This document shows positions 52,716 to 61,555 of a DNA stretch of 64,000 nt, piece after piece. Under the pieces are notes generated by a model. That model was not told where the DNA came from. It ran no database searches and saw only the letters and a list, made by a program, of their open reading frames with translations. The position numbers and the translations under genes were made by a program. The DNA is from Sideroxydans sp. GTDB taxonomy: Bacteria > Pseudomonadota > Gammaproteobacteria > Burkholderiales > Gallionellaceae. Within the stretch, counting starts at the first letter, position 1, and every line of letters begins with the position of its first letter. The stretch lies in contig JAQTTU010000011.1 in assembly GCA_028710605.1 (NCBI GenBank), positions 1 through 64,000 on the forward strand, in the 5' to 3' direction.

Positions 52716-53864
52716 TTAATCCCAGGACAGTGCACCGCCCGTTTGATATTCGGTAACTCGCGTCTCGAAGAAATTCTTTTCTTTCTTGAGGTCTATCATC
52801 TCCGCCATCCACGGGAAGGGGTTATTCGCCCCCTGATACAAAATATCAATACCGATTTGCTGGCAGCGGCGATTGGCGATGAAACGCAAATATTCCTTGA
52901 ACATGGTGGCATTCAGACCCAGCACGCCGCGCGGCATGGTGTCTTCGGCATAGCGGTATTCCAGTTCCACGCCTTTCAGGAACAGGCCGCGAATTTCTTC
53001 ACGGAAAGCGGGAGTCCACAAGTGCGGGTTTTCCAGCTTGATCTGGTTGATGACATCCACGCCGAAATTCAGGTGCATGGATTCGTCGCGCAAAATGTAT
53101 TGGTATTGTTCTGCCGCACCGGTCATCTTGTTCTGGCGACCCAACGCCAGAATTTGCACAAAACCGACATAGAAGAACAGACCTTCCATGATGCAGGCGA
53201 ACACGATCAGGCTGCGCAACAGTTTCTGGTCGTTTTCAGGCGTACCGGTTTTGAAGTCGGGATTGGTCAGCACATCAATGAACGGCAACAGGAATTCGTC
53301 CTTGTCGCGGATGCTGTCCACCTCGTGATACATGTTGAACACTTCGCCCTCGTCCAGCCCCAGACTTTCCACGATGTATTGGTAAGCGTGGGTGTGGATC
53401 GCTTCTTCAAACGCCTGGCGCAGCAGGTATTGGCGGCACTCGGGATTGGTGATGTGGCGGTAAGTGCCCAGCGCGATATTGTTCGCGGCCAAGCTGTCGG
53501 CGGTGCTGAAAAATCCCAGATTGCGCATCACCAGACGGCGCTCGTCGTCGGTCAACCCGTTCGGGTTCTTCCACAGCGCGATGTCGGCGGACATATTCAC
53601 TTCCTGCGGCATCCAATGATTGGCGCAACCGGCGATGTATTTTTCCCACGCCCATTTGTATTTGAACGGCACCAACTGGTTCACGTCGGCGGTGCTGTTG
53701 ATGATGCGCTTGTCTTCCACGCGGATGCGCCCGGTGGAGGTTGAAGCGATGGTGTAAGTGTGTGCGTTGGAATCGGCTTGCATGGCTGCGCCGATTCCCA
53801 TGGATGCCGCGCGCATGCCTGCCGCAGCGGGTATTGGTGCAATGTCGTCTTCAAAATTCAGCAT
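52716..53864 (-). CDS. nrdB: Class Ia ribonucleotide reductase, beta subunit
   Basis: NrdB holds the diiron-tyrosyl radical. The 382-aa length fits. Metal ligands appear in SADIALW (Asp), [10 protein letters not shown] (Glu, His, with the radical Tyr four residues after His), CIMEGLFF (Glu) and [11 protein letters not shown] (Glu, His). Encoded 176 bp downstream of nrdA on the same strand; nothing is recognised in that gap. Confidence 0.95.
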   Translation of the reverse strand: MLNFEDDIAPIPAAAGMRAASMGIGAAMQADSNAHTYTIASTSTGRIRVEDKRIINSTADVNQLVPFKYKWAWEKYIAGCANHWMPQEVNMSADIALWKNPNGLTDDERRLVMRNLGFFSTADSLAANNIALGTYRHITNPECRQYLLRQAFEEAIHTHAYQYIVESLGLDEGEVFNMYHEVDSIRDKDEFLLPFIDVLTNPDFKTGTPENDQKLLRSLIVFACIMEGLFFYVGFVQILALGRQNKMTGAAEQYQYILRDESMHLNFGVDVINQIKLENPHLWTPAFREEIRGLFLKGVELEYRYAEDTMPRGVLGLNATMFKEYLRFIANRRCQQIGIDILYQGANNPFPWMAEMIDLKKEKNFFETRVTEYQTGGALSWD

Positions 53865-54040
53865 GGTATTCCTTTGTCACTTTTGTTCGCCGCACGATGC
53901 CACGAACCAATTTGTCATTGCGGCAATCGCCGCATATCAATGTATTTATTCCGCTCGCGCGGCTTACCCTGAATACGCAGGATTGTGGCTGCGGCATAAG
54001 CGGAAGGTCAGCCTGCGCTGCAATCCAGAATTCATGCCGG

Positions 54041-56917
54041 TCATTGGCATGCTTCGCACTCCGGGTTATCAATCGAGCAAAACTTGTTTTCTTCCACCGG
54101 TGCGGCTGACAGTTCGCCCATGCCGCCGCTGTTCGATACGGCATTCAACGCACCGGCGCGCGAGGTGGATTTTTCTGCCGAGGTTGCACCCATGGCACGC
54201 AGGTAATAGGTGGTCTTCAAACCGCGCACCCACGCCAGCTTGTAGGTTTCGTCCAGCTTGCGCCCGGACACACCGGACATGTAAATATTGAGCGATTGCG
54301 CCTGATCTATCCATTTCTGACGACGCGAGGCGGCTTCGATCAGCCACTGCGGCTCGACCTCGAACGCGGTGGCGTACAGCTCGCGCAAGTCGGCGGGAAT
54401 GCGGTCTATCTTGGCCAGGCTGCCATCGAAATATTTGAGGTCGGCAATCATCACTTCATCCCACAAGCCGAGCGCTTTCAGGTCTTTCACCAGATGCTCG
54501 TTGATGACGGTGAACTCGCCGGACAGATTCGATTTCACGAACAAGTTCTGGTAAGTCGGCTCGATGCAGGCCGACACGCCGATGATGTTGGAGATGGTCG
54601 CCGTGGGCGCAATCGCCACACAGTTCGAGTTGCGCATGCCGAATTGACGAATGCGCGCGCGCAACGCTTCCCAATCCATGCTGGACGACATATCCACTTC
54701 GACATAGCCGCCGCGCTGTTCGCGCAACATGTTCAAACTATCCTGCGGCAGAATGCCTTTATCCCACAAGCTGCCGCGATAGCTGGCGTAGCGTCCACGC
54801 TCTTCTGCCAGTTCGGAGGATGCTAGGTAGGCGTAATAACACACCGCCTCCATCGAACGGTCGGCGAACTCGACTGCCGCTTCCGACGAATAGGGAACGC
54901 GCAAATCGTGCAGGCAATCCTGGAAGCCCATGATGCCTAGGCCGACCGGACGGTGCTTGAGGTTGGCATTGCGCGCCTTGGCCACCGCGTAATAGTTGAT
55001 GTCGATCACGTTATCCAGCATGCGCATGGCAGTGCTCACCGTGCGTTTGAGCTTGTCGTGGTCTATCTGTCCCGCTTGCGCGTGCCCTTGCGGATACAGA
55101 TGCGCGGCCAGATTGACCGAGCCCAGATTGCACACCGCGATTTCGCTGTCCGACGTGTTCAACGTAATCTCGGTACACAGATTGGAACTGTGCACCACGC
55201 CCACATGCTGTTGCGGGCTGCGGATGTTGCACGGGTCCTTGAAAGTGACCCAAGGATGTCCGGTCTCGAACAGCATGGTCAACATCTTGCGCCACAGCGA
55301 CTGCGCCGGGACTTTCTTGAACAGCTTCAGTTCGCCGCTGGCAGCCTTGGCTTCATAAGCCACATAAGCCTTCTCGAATTCGGTGCCGAACTTGTCGTGC
55401 AGGTCGGGGCAGTTCGACGGCGAGAACAGCGTCCACTCCGCCCCTTCCATCACGCGCTTCATGAACAGGTCGGGAATCCAGTTCGAGGTATTCATGTCGT
55501 GCGTGCGGCGGCGGTCGTCGCCGGTGTTCTTGCGCAGTTCCAGAAACTCTTCGATGTCCAGATGCCAGGTTTCCAGATAAGCGCACACCGCGCCTTTGCG
55601 CTTGCCGCCCTGGTTCACCGCCACGGCGGTGTCGTTCACCACTTTCAGGAACGGCACCACGCCTTGCGATTTGCCGTTGGTACCTTTGATGTGGCTGCCC
55701 AAAGCGCGCACGTTGGACCAGTCGTTGCCCAGGCCGCCCGCAAACTTGGACAGCAGCGCATTCTCTTTCAACGCCTCATAGATGCCGTCCAGATCGTCCG
55801 CCACCGTGGTCAGATAGCACGATGACAACTGAGAGCGGCGCGTACCGGCATTGAACAAGGTCGGCGTGGAACTCATGAAGTCGAAGCTGGACAGCAGGCG
55901 GTAGAACTCGATAGCGCGCTCTTCGCGGTTGATCTCGTTCAAGCTCAAGCCCATCGCCACGCGCATGAAGAAAGCCTGCGGCAATTCGATGCGCTGACTG
56001 TCGATGTGCAGGAAATAGCGGTCGTACAGCGTTTGCAGCCCCAGATAGTTGAATTGCAGATCACGGCTGGCATCCAGCGCCTGGCCCAGACGTTCCAGAT
56101 CGAACTGCGCCATGTCTTCGTTCAGCAACTCTGCCGCTATGCCGCGCTTGATGAATTTCGGAAAATATTCGGCGTAGCGCGATGCCATGTCGGCTTGCAC
56201 CACCGGCTCGCCGATAATTTCGCAGCAAATGTTGTTGAGCAACAGACGCGCGGTGACAAAACTGTAGGCCGGATCTTGTTCGATCAGCGTGCGCGCGGAA
56301 AGGATGGCGCACTTGCGCACCTCCTCGATGGCGACACCGTCATACAAATCCTTGAGCGTGAGCTTGAGAATCTTCTCCGCATCAACCGCAGCCCCCAGGC
56401 CGATGCAGGCCGACTCGATTTGCGCCAACAGCTCCGCCACATCCAGCGGACGCACCACCTCACCGTCTTTCACGTTCAGCGCATGCGCTATCTCGGCCTT
56501 GGCTTTGGAACGCTCGCGGCTGCGCTGCTCGCGGTACAACACATAAGAGCGGGCAACATCATGCTCGCCGGAACGCATCAGCGACAGCTCGACCTGATCC
56601 TGAATATCCTCGATATGGAATGTCCCGCCATGCGGCTGGCGGCGCACCAATGCACCCACCACGGCAGCCGTCAACTGCTCGACCATCTCGCGCACGCGCG
56701 CCGAGGCCGCACCTTGGCCACCGTTCACCGCGAGGAACGCCTTGGTCATGGCGATAGAAATCTTTGACGGTTCAAACGCGGCAACCGAACCGTTGCGACG
56801 AATTATTTTATATTGGTCCAGAGACATGCCCGAAGATGAAGCGGCGGAGTCGGAATCTTTGTGCGTGAACACGGCGGCGGAAGCAGATGGAAAAACACCT
56901 TCAGAAGCATGCAACAT
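54041..56917 (-). CDS. nrdA: Class Ia ribonucleotide reductase, alpha subunit
   Basis: NrdA reduces ribonucleoside diphosphates. The start MLHASEGVFP (ATG 56917) follows AAGGGGAG and gives 958 aa, somewhat long because of an N-terminal extension before the ATP-cone (YKIIRRNGSVAAFEPSKI near 37-54). Active-site segments are QLSSCYLTT, NLCTEITLNT and the C-terminal redox pair CEAC in PECEACQ. Two NrdR boxes lie upstream. Confidence 0.95.
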   Translation of the reverse strand: MLHASEGVFPSASAAVFTHKDSDSAASSSGMSLDQYKIIRRNGSVAAFEPSKISIAMTKAFLAVNGGQGAASARVREMVEQLTAAVVGALVRRQPHGGTFHIEDIQDQVELSLMRSGEHDVARSYVLYREQRSRERSKAKAEIAHALNVKDGEVVRPLDVAELLAQIESACIGLGAAVDAEKILKLTLKDLYDGVAIEEVRKCAILSARTLIEQDPAYSFVTARLLLNNICCEIIGEPVVQADMASRYAEYFPKFIKRGIAAELLNEDMAQFDLERLGQALDASRDLQFNYLGLQTLYDRYFLHIDSQRIELPQAFFMRVAMGLSLNEINREERAIEFYRLLSSFDFMSSTPTLFNAGTRRSQLSSCYLTTVADDLDGIYEALKENALLSKFAGGLGNDWSNVRALGSHIKGTNGKSQGVVPFLKVVNDTAVAVNQGGKRKGAVCAYLETWHLDIEEFLELRKNTGDDRRRTHDMNTSNWIPDLFMKRVMEGAEWTLFSPSNCPDLHDKFGTEFEKAYVAYEAKAASGELKLFKKVPAQSLWRKMLTMLFETGHPWVTFKDPCNIRSPQQHVGVVHSSNLCTEITLNTSDSEIAVCNLGSVNLAAHLYPQGHAQAGQIDHDKLKRTVSTAMRMLDNVIDINYYAVAKARNANLKHRPVGLGIMGFQDCLHDLRVPYSSEAAVEFADRSMEAVCYYAYLASSELAEERGRYASYRGSLWDKGILPQDSLNMLREQRGGYVEVDMSSSMDWEALRARIRQFGMRNSNCVAIAPTATISNIIGVSACIEPTYQNLFVKSNLSGEFTVINEHLVKDLKALGLWDEVMIADLKYFDGSLAKIDRIPADLRELYATAFEVEPQWLIEAASRRQKWIDQAQSLNIYMSGVSGRKLDETYKLAWVRGLKTTYYLRAMGATSAEKSTSRAGALNAVSNSGGMGELSAAPVEENKFCSIDNPECEACQ

Positions 56918-56982
56918 GTAACTCCCCTTTGAATTACTGAAGCCGATCCGGCCGAGAAGCCAAAACCAGCCGGAAAACAAAA

Positions 56983-57032
56983 ACCACTACATCTAGTGGT
57001 CTGACCCTCGAATTGGCGCTAATTCTAGTGCC
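56983..57032 (-). promoter_or_regulatory. Two NrdR boxes upstream of nrdA
   Basis: ACCACTACATCTAGTGGT (56983-57000) and GGCGCTAATTCTAGTGCC (57015-57032) are 18-bp palindromes of the NrdR type. Their centres are 32 bp apart, three helical turns, the usual spacing for cooperative NrdR binding. They would repress nrdAB when dATP is high. Confidence 0.8.
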
Positions 57033-57059
57033 TGATGAAATTTATGCAAGAAGAATTTT

Positions 57060-57245
57060 GGCCTATATATTTTTTTGCGGCACTTGACGCGAGCGCCACC
57101 GCAAACGCGGGGCAGACGATCTCAAAAAACCCGTTGCCCGCAAAATTTTCAACGCAAAAATAAGCAGTCTTTTTGGACTACTCACTCATTTATTTCGGGG
57201 ATAGCATCTGGCCGCATCGAAAGCGGCGGATGGAGTTGCCGAGGA
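57060..57245. other. Gene-free stretch upstream of nrdA with a recurring AT-rich word
   Basis: GGCCTATATATTTTT occurs at 57060-57074 and again at 57465-57479 and 59266-59280, always on the plus strand. Nothing else is recognised in this stretch. The word surrounds the ampD remnant and the Sel1 gene. Confidence 0.6.
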
Positions 57246-57305
57246 TTACCTAGATTGTTTGAGATAGCGCACCCAGTCGAAAAACGGGCCGGGATCGGTT
57301 TGGCG
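57246..57305 (-). pseudogene. Remnant of the ampD 3' end
   Basis: Read on the minus strand this gives RQTDPGPFFDWVRYLKQSR and a stop, matching the last 20 residues of AmpD (KTDPGPFFDWVRYLKQVK) encoded at 59512. DNA identity is roughly 85 percent. Upstream codons do not match, and a stop lies just before. It is a duplicated gene end, separated from ampD by the Sel1 gene. A family E fragment (CCCTATTGACGCGCATCTTC) follows at 57361. No gene is seen from 57306 to 57660. Confidence 0.85.
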
Positions 57306-57670
57306 AGTTTGCGCCTGATGCTACGAAGCCAAACCCCGCGACTCCCATGCGTGGAGAAGCCCTATTGACGCGCATCTTCATCAAGTGGCGAGTTGGTTTT
57401 GTAAATTATTCGACCCTGAGGTCCCAAGACTTGACCTCCGGCTTTGGAAACGGGCAAAGCGGCAGGCCTATATATTTTTGAGCGTGGAAAGTTGCGGGGT
57501 TTGCTGATAGATTGCATGGACGGAAGCGGGAGGGGAAATGGCCTCAATATAAAATGTTGCAATGCAAGACCCCGTTGTTCAGTTGATTTACCCCAGAAAC
57601 CCAGTAACGAGCTTGGCAGGGCACTGGAGCGGGTCGGGGAAAAGTTTTTCTGCTCAGGAGGTTGATAACT

Positions 57671-59035
57671 TTGGGATGTCACAGGATGGTTGCAGCACGC
57701 TTTCTAATATTGCCTGTAGTGTTGTGGTTAACCGGCGTGGTGCCAACGACGCTGGCCCAAACAGCAGCAGAGGGCGCGCCGACACCGGAGAGCATCAATG
57801 CTGCCTTGGCGAGGCGTGCAGAATTTGAGCGCAAAGCACTTTCTGGTGATGTTTACGAGGCAAGCAGGTTGTGCCTGATAACGGGCGGCCCGCAACGAAT
57901 CAAATGGTGCAAGCTGTCTGCCGAATTGGGTGACTATGAAGCCCCGTTTATTCTTGCGCGGGAATATCTGTTTGGATGGCATGTTCCCGCCGATATCGTT
58001 GAGTCGATGCGCTGGGAACGTATCTCAGCCGAACGGGGTAGCGGCGTATCGCGTGCGCAGCTCGGTCAAGCCTATCTTTTCGGTATCGGCGTTGCACCTG
58101 ACGAAGCGCAAGCGGGATATTGGATCAAGCGTGCGGCACGTGCCGGACAGCGTTCTTCATTCTACTGGATGGGTTGGCTGGCAGAGAATGGCCGTGGCGA
58201 AGTCAAACAGGATTACTCGGAAGCTATACGCTGGTACCAGAAACTGGAATATGCTGATGGCGATCAACGCGCATTTTTTCGACTCGGTATGCTTTATGCG
58301 CGGGGACAGGGTGTTGCGGCTGATCCTGTCAAGGCACAGAAATATTTTACGACCGCTGAGCGGATGACACGTGCCTTCTCAAACTTTGTCAGCGGAGGAA
58401 CAAATAGCATCAGTATGTCTTACCGGGCAAGCGAATCGAGACCATTTTTTGCCGACGAACCCGGTCAGATCGCACAGGCGCGGGAACGCGCGATGCAACC
58501 GCAAGGCGATGCCGAAAGTGAGTTTTACCTAGGGCAGGTTTATGCCTCTGGCTTGAGTGTGGTCGAAAGTGAAGAGGAATCCTTCAAGTGGTTCATGCGC
58601 GCCGCTCAACATGGTCACATTGCCGCCCAATACAATGTAGGTCAGCTATATAAGAGCGGCGTTGGCACTGGTATCGGCCGCAATGAATTGGAAGCGATGT
58701 ATTGGTTTGGCAAAGCGAGCAAAGCAGGCGATACCCGCGCCACTTATGCGTGGGGAATGATGCGCCTATATCCCAAAGACACCAGTTTGCAAGATGCCGA
58801 TTTGGGTCTGCGCTTGGTGCGTGAGGCGGCAGACAAGGGTGAACCAGAGGCGCAAGAGATGCTGGCGAATTTTTATGCGCTGGGCAAGTTTGTTGGGCAA
58901 GACCTGAAGCTGGCCGAGCAATGGTGGCAACGCAGTGTCGAGCGCACGGTGGAAATGCGCAAGCAACAAATTGATCTTTGGGACATTAGAATCCCGCCGA
59001 TTTCCTTGCCACAAAGAATCAATGAAAATCAATAA
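57671..59035 (+). CDS. Sel1-repeat protein, periplasmic
   Basis: About 450 aa with a signal peptide (hydrophobic core LILPVVLWLTGVV, cut after LAQ) and at least seven Sel1-like repeats of 36 residues, for example RAQLGQAYLFGIGVAPDEAQ, AFFRLGMLYARGQGV and AQYNVGQLYKSGVGTG. Such proteins are scaffolds in the periplasm. The start is uncertain: GGAGG at 57657 best suits the TTG at 57671, while the ATG at 57686 begins the cleanest signal peptide. It lies between an ampD remnant and ampD and has no operon partner. Confidence 0.85.
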   Translation: MGCHRMVAARFLILPVVLWLTGVVPTTLAQTAAEGAPTPESINAALARRAEFERKALSGDVYEASRLCLITGGPQRIKWCKLSAELGDYEAPFILAREYLFGWHVPADIVESMRWERISAERGSGVSRAQLGQAYLFGIGVAPDEAQAGYWIKRAARAGQRSSFYWMGWLAENGRGEVKQDYSEAIRWYQKLEYADGDQRAFFRLGMLYARGQGVAADPVKAQKYFTTAERMTRAFSNFVSGGTNSISMSYRASESRPFFADEPGQIAQARERAMQPQGDAESEFYLGQVYASGLSVVESEEESFKWFMRAAQHGHIAAQYNVGQLYKSGVGTGIGRNELEAMYWFGKASKAGDTRATYAWGMMRLYPKDTSLQDADLGLRLVREAADKGEPEAQEMLANFYALGKFVGQDLKLAEQWWQRSVERTVEMRKQQIDLWDIRIPPISLPQRINENQ

Positions 59036-59511
59036 ATCAATGGGGGCGATTGATTCCTGGACAGCAGAAATGGGGTTCAGACTCGATTTCTTTTCCATCT
59101 AAATCAATATTGTTGTTTGGTGAGTTCGGCTTGGGTCTTGTCGAGTTTGTCACTGCGGCCACCGTTGACGCGATGAATGTGCGCGGAGGAATGTATGTTT
59201 ATGTGAGCCAGTTGGATCATGTCCTTACGTTAGCTTGTGCCCTTATCTGGGTCAATGTGAAAAATGGCCTATATATTTTTCCTCCTTTACCGCAACGCCT
59301 TCCAATCGGCGATTTATTTCATGCACTTGAGGGCGAAGACCATATTCATTGACTCGTGAGCTATTGAAATATCCGGGTTTTACTAGATTTTTAAACACCA
59401 CCTCCTCGGGAAGGCGCATGGATAGGCGATCTACGTGATGCACATAGCGTAGATTCCCTATCCATGCGCTTCTTCACGAGGTTGGCGTTTAAAAACGGAA
59501 AAAAATCGAAG
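59036..59511. other. Gene-free stretch with a recurring word and a family E hairpin
   Basis: Holds the third GGCCTATATATTTTT (59266-59280) and a family E hairpin at 59408-59487, with arms GCGCATGGATAGGCGATCTA and CCCTATCCATGCGC. A 100-codon frame at 59050-59352 shows no family features and is left out. Confidence 0.6.
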
Positions 59512-60048
59512 TTATTTGACTTGCTTGAGATACCGCACCCAGTCAAAAAACGGACCCGGATCGGTTTTGCGCACGGGCGCGATGTCGGAATGCCCGACGA
59601 TGTGGCGGATGGGATAGCGGCGTTTGAGATAGCGGGTCAATCTGGACAAGGCTTTATATTGCAGCGAATCGTAGGGGACGGAATCGCTTCCTTCCAGTTC
59701 GATGCCGATTGAAAAATCGTTGCAGCGGCTGCGCCCTTGCCATTCCGACGCGCCAGCGTGCCAGGCGCGGCGATTACATGGCACGAACTGGATAATGCCG
59801 CCGTCGCGCCGCACCAGAAAATGGGAGGAGACTTTCACGCCCTGCAACTGCGCATAATATGGATGGGCGGTGCAATCCAGCGTGTTGGTGAAAAATTGCG
59901 CGATAGCCGAGCCGCCGAACTCTTCCGGCGGCAGGCTGATGTTGTGGATCACCAGCATAGTAACGGGCGTATGCGCCGGGCGCGCATCATGGTTCGGGGA
60001 AGCGATGCGCCGCACGCCGCTCAACCAGCCCTGCGCATTGAATTTCAT
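59512..60048 (-). CDS. ampD: 1,6-anhydro-N-acetylmuramyl-L-alanine amidase AmpD
   Basis: AmpD cleaves anhydro-muropeptides in the cytoplasm during cell-wall recycling, and its loss induces AmpC in some species. The 178-aa length is normal. Zinc ligands His35 (VIHNISLP), His153 (GHSDIAP) and Asp163 (KTDPG) and catalytic Glu117 (GIELEG) are present. Its 3' end is duplicated at 57246. It lies downstream of pilR, separated by a repeat. Confidence 0.94.
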   Translation of the reverse strand: MKFNAQGWLSGVRRIASPNHDARPAHTPVTMLVIHNISLPPEEFGGSAIAQFFTNTLDCTAHPYYAQLQGVKVSSHFLVRRDGGIIQFVPCNRRAWHAGASEWQGRSRCNDFSIGIELEGSDSVPYDSLQYKALSRLTRYLKRRYPIRHIVGHSDIAPVRKTDPGPFFDWVRYLKQVK

Positions 60049-60078
60049 ACCAGATAATCCGGCAAAACCGATTCGCTC

Positions 60079-60176
60079 CTTCCCCCTTGCAGGGGGAAGG
60101 TTGGGATGGGGGTAGAGTTAAGGAACAGTAGCGTTTCTACCCCCACCCTAACCCTCCCCCTGCAAGGGGGAGGGGA
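60079..60176. repeat. Family G-like dyad repeat between pilR and ampD
   Basis: CCCCCTTGCAGGGGGAAGGT and GGGATGGGGGTAGA on the left face TCTACCCCCACCC and CCCCCTGCAAGGGGGAGGGG on the right, giving a hairpin of about 98 bp. Confidence 0.82.
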
Positions 60177-60202
60177 TGCGGCGACGATAGAAATATTTGG
60201 AT

Positions 60203-61555
60203 TCATTCCTGCTTGTCCTGCTCGGTGATGGACAACCTGTCCATGCGGTAGCGCAAGGCGCGGAAAGTAACCCCGAGTATCTTGGCGGCGGCGGTGCGGT
60301 TGAAATGCGTGCGCTGCAAGGCCTCCAGCAGCGCTTCGCGCTCTACCCTGTCCAGATAATCGGTGAGCGGATATTTGCCCGCGCTTTCGGCTTTGTCGGA
60401 TGGCGTGGTTGACCTGAGCGGTGCAAGTTGCAAATCGTCGGGCGTAATCACGCCGTCGGCACATAGCGCCACCGCCCGTTCGATAATGTTTTCCAGTTCG
60501 CGCACATTGCCCGGGAAGTCGTAACCCGCCAGCGCCTTCAGTGCCGCGCCGGAAAAATGCGCTTGGGACTCGCCGCACAAACGGTGCAGCATTTTCCCGG
60601 CAATTTCCGGCACATCCTCGCGCATCTCGCGCAACGACGGCATGTGCAGCGCGATCACATTCAGGCGGTAATACAAATCCTGGCGGAAGCTGCCATCGAT
60701 CACGCACTTGGCCAGATCTTTATGGGTTGCGCTCAGAATGCGCACATCCACCACTTCTTCTTCGGTCGCGCCGACGCGGCGCACCTTTTTTTCCTGAATC
60801 ACGCGCAGCAGCTTGACCTGCATCGCCAGCGGCAAATCGGCCACCTCGTCCAGCAGCAGCGTGCCTTGGTTGGCCGCCTGGAAAAAACCTTCCTTGTCTT
60901 TGTCCGCTCCGGTGAACGCGCCTTTGCGATAACCGAAGAACTCGCTCTCCATCAGATTTTCCGGGATCGCGCCGCAGTTCACCGCGACGAAAGGTTTGTC
61001 GCGCCGCGAACTTTTTTCCACGATCAGCCGCGCCGCCAATTCTTTGCCGCTGCCCGATTCGCCGTTGATATGCACCGGTGCTTGGCTGCGCGCCACACGC
61101 TCGACCAGGTCGCGCACTTGCTGCATCGCGGGCGAATTACCCAGCAACGAGGAGGTGCCCGCACTTTGCTTGTCCTGCTTGCCGGGCAGGCGCAACACGG
61201 AACTGACCAGCGCGCGCAGCTGATCCAGCGCCACCGGTTTGGACAGGTAATCGAACGCGCCCGCCTTGAGCACCGCCACCGCATTCTCCAGATTGCCGTG
61301 CGCGGTAATCACCGCCACCGGCACATCCAGATTGAGCTCGGCGATGTGGCGCACCACTTCCACGCCTTCGCCGTCCGGCATGCGCATATCGGTCAAACAC
61401 AAATCGAATTTTTGCGTATCCAGACAAGTGATCGCCTGCTTGACCCCGCTGGCGCGCACCACGTCCAGCCCCATGCGCGACAAAGCCAGCTCCAGCAATT
61501 CCAGAATATCCGGCTCATCATCGACAATCAGTACACGCGGAATAGCTGCTTTCAC
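60203..61555 (-). CDS. pilR: Type IV pilus sigma-54 response regulator PilR
   Basis: PilR activates pilA transcription with RpoN. The start is GTG 61555, which overlaps the pilS stop (GTGA) and follows GGAG; this gives 450 aa. Receiver (1-120; VDDEPD, LTDMRMPD, SKPVA), AAA+ domain (about 140-370) with GESGSGKE and the sigma-54 contact GAFTGA, and a Fis-type HTH at the end (NRTAAAKILGVTFRALRYRM). Upstream sites for it would be expected at pilA, which is not in this window. Confidence 0.95.
   Translation of the reverse strand: MKAAIPRVLIVDDEPDILELLELALSRMGLDVVRASGVKQAITCLDTQKFDLCLTDMRMPDGEGVEVVRHIAELNLDVPVAVITAHGNLENAVAVLKAGAFDYLSKPVALDQLRALVSSVLRLPGKQDKQSAGTSSLLGNSPAMQQVRDLVERVARSQAPVHINGESGSGKELAARLIVEKSSRRDKPFVAVNCGAIPENLMESEFFGYRKGAFTGADKDKEGFFQAANQGTLLLDEVADLPLAMQVKLLRVIQEKKVRRVGATEEEVVDVRILSATHKDLAKCVIDGSFRQDLYYRLNVIALHMPSLREMREDVPEIAGKMLHRLCGESQAHFSGAALKALAGYDFPGNVRELENIIERAVALCADGVITPDDLQLAPLRSTTPSDKAESAGKYPLTDYLDRVEREALLEALQRTHFNRTAAAKILGVTFRALRYRMDRLSITEQDKQE

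Noticed and set aside
59050-59352. 100-codon frame MIPGQQKW... upstream of the family E hairpin
   Set aside because: No ribosome site, no family resemblance, and it includes the recurrent GGCCTATATATTTTT word.
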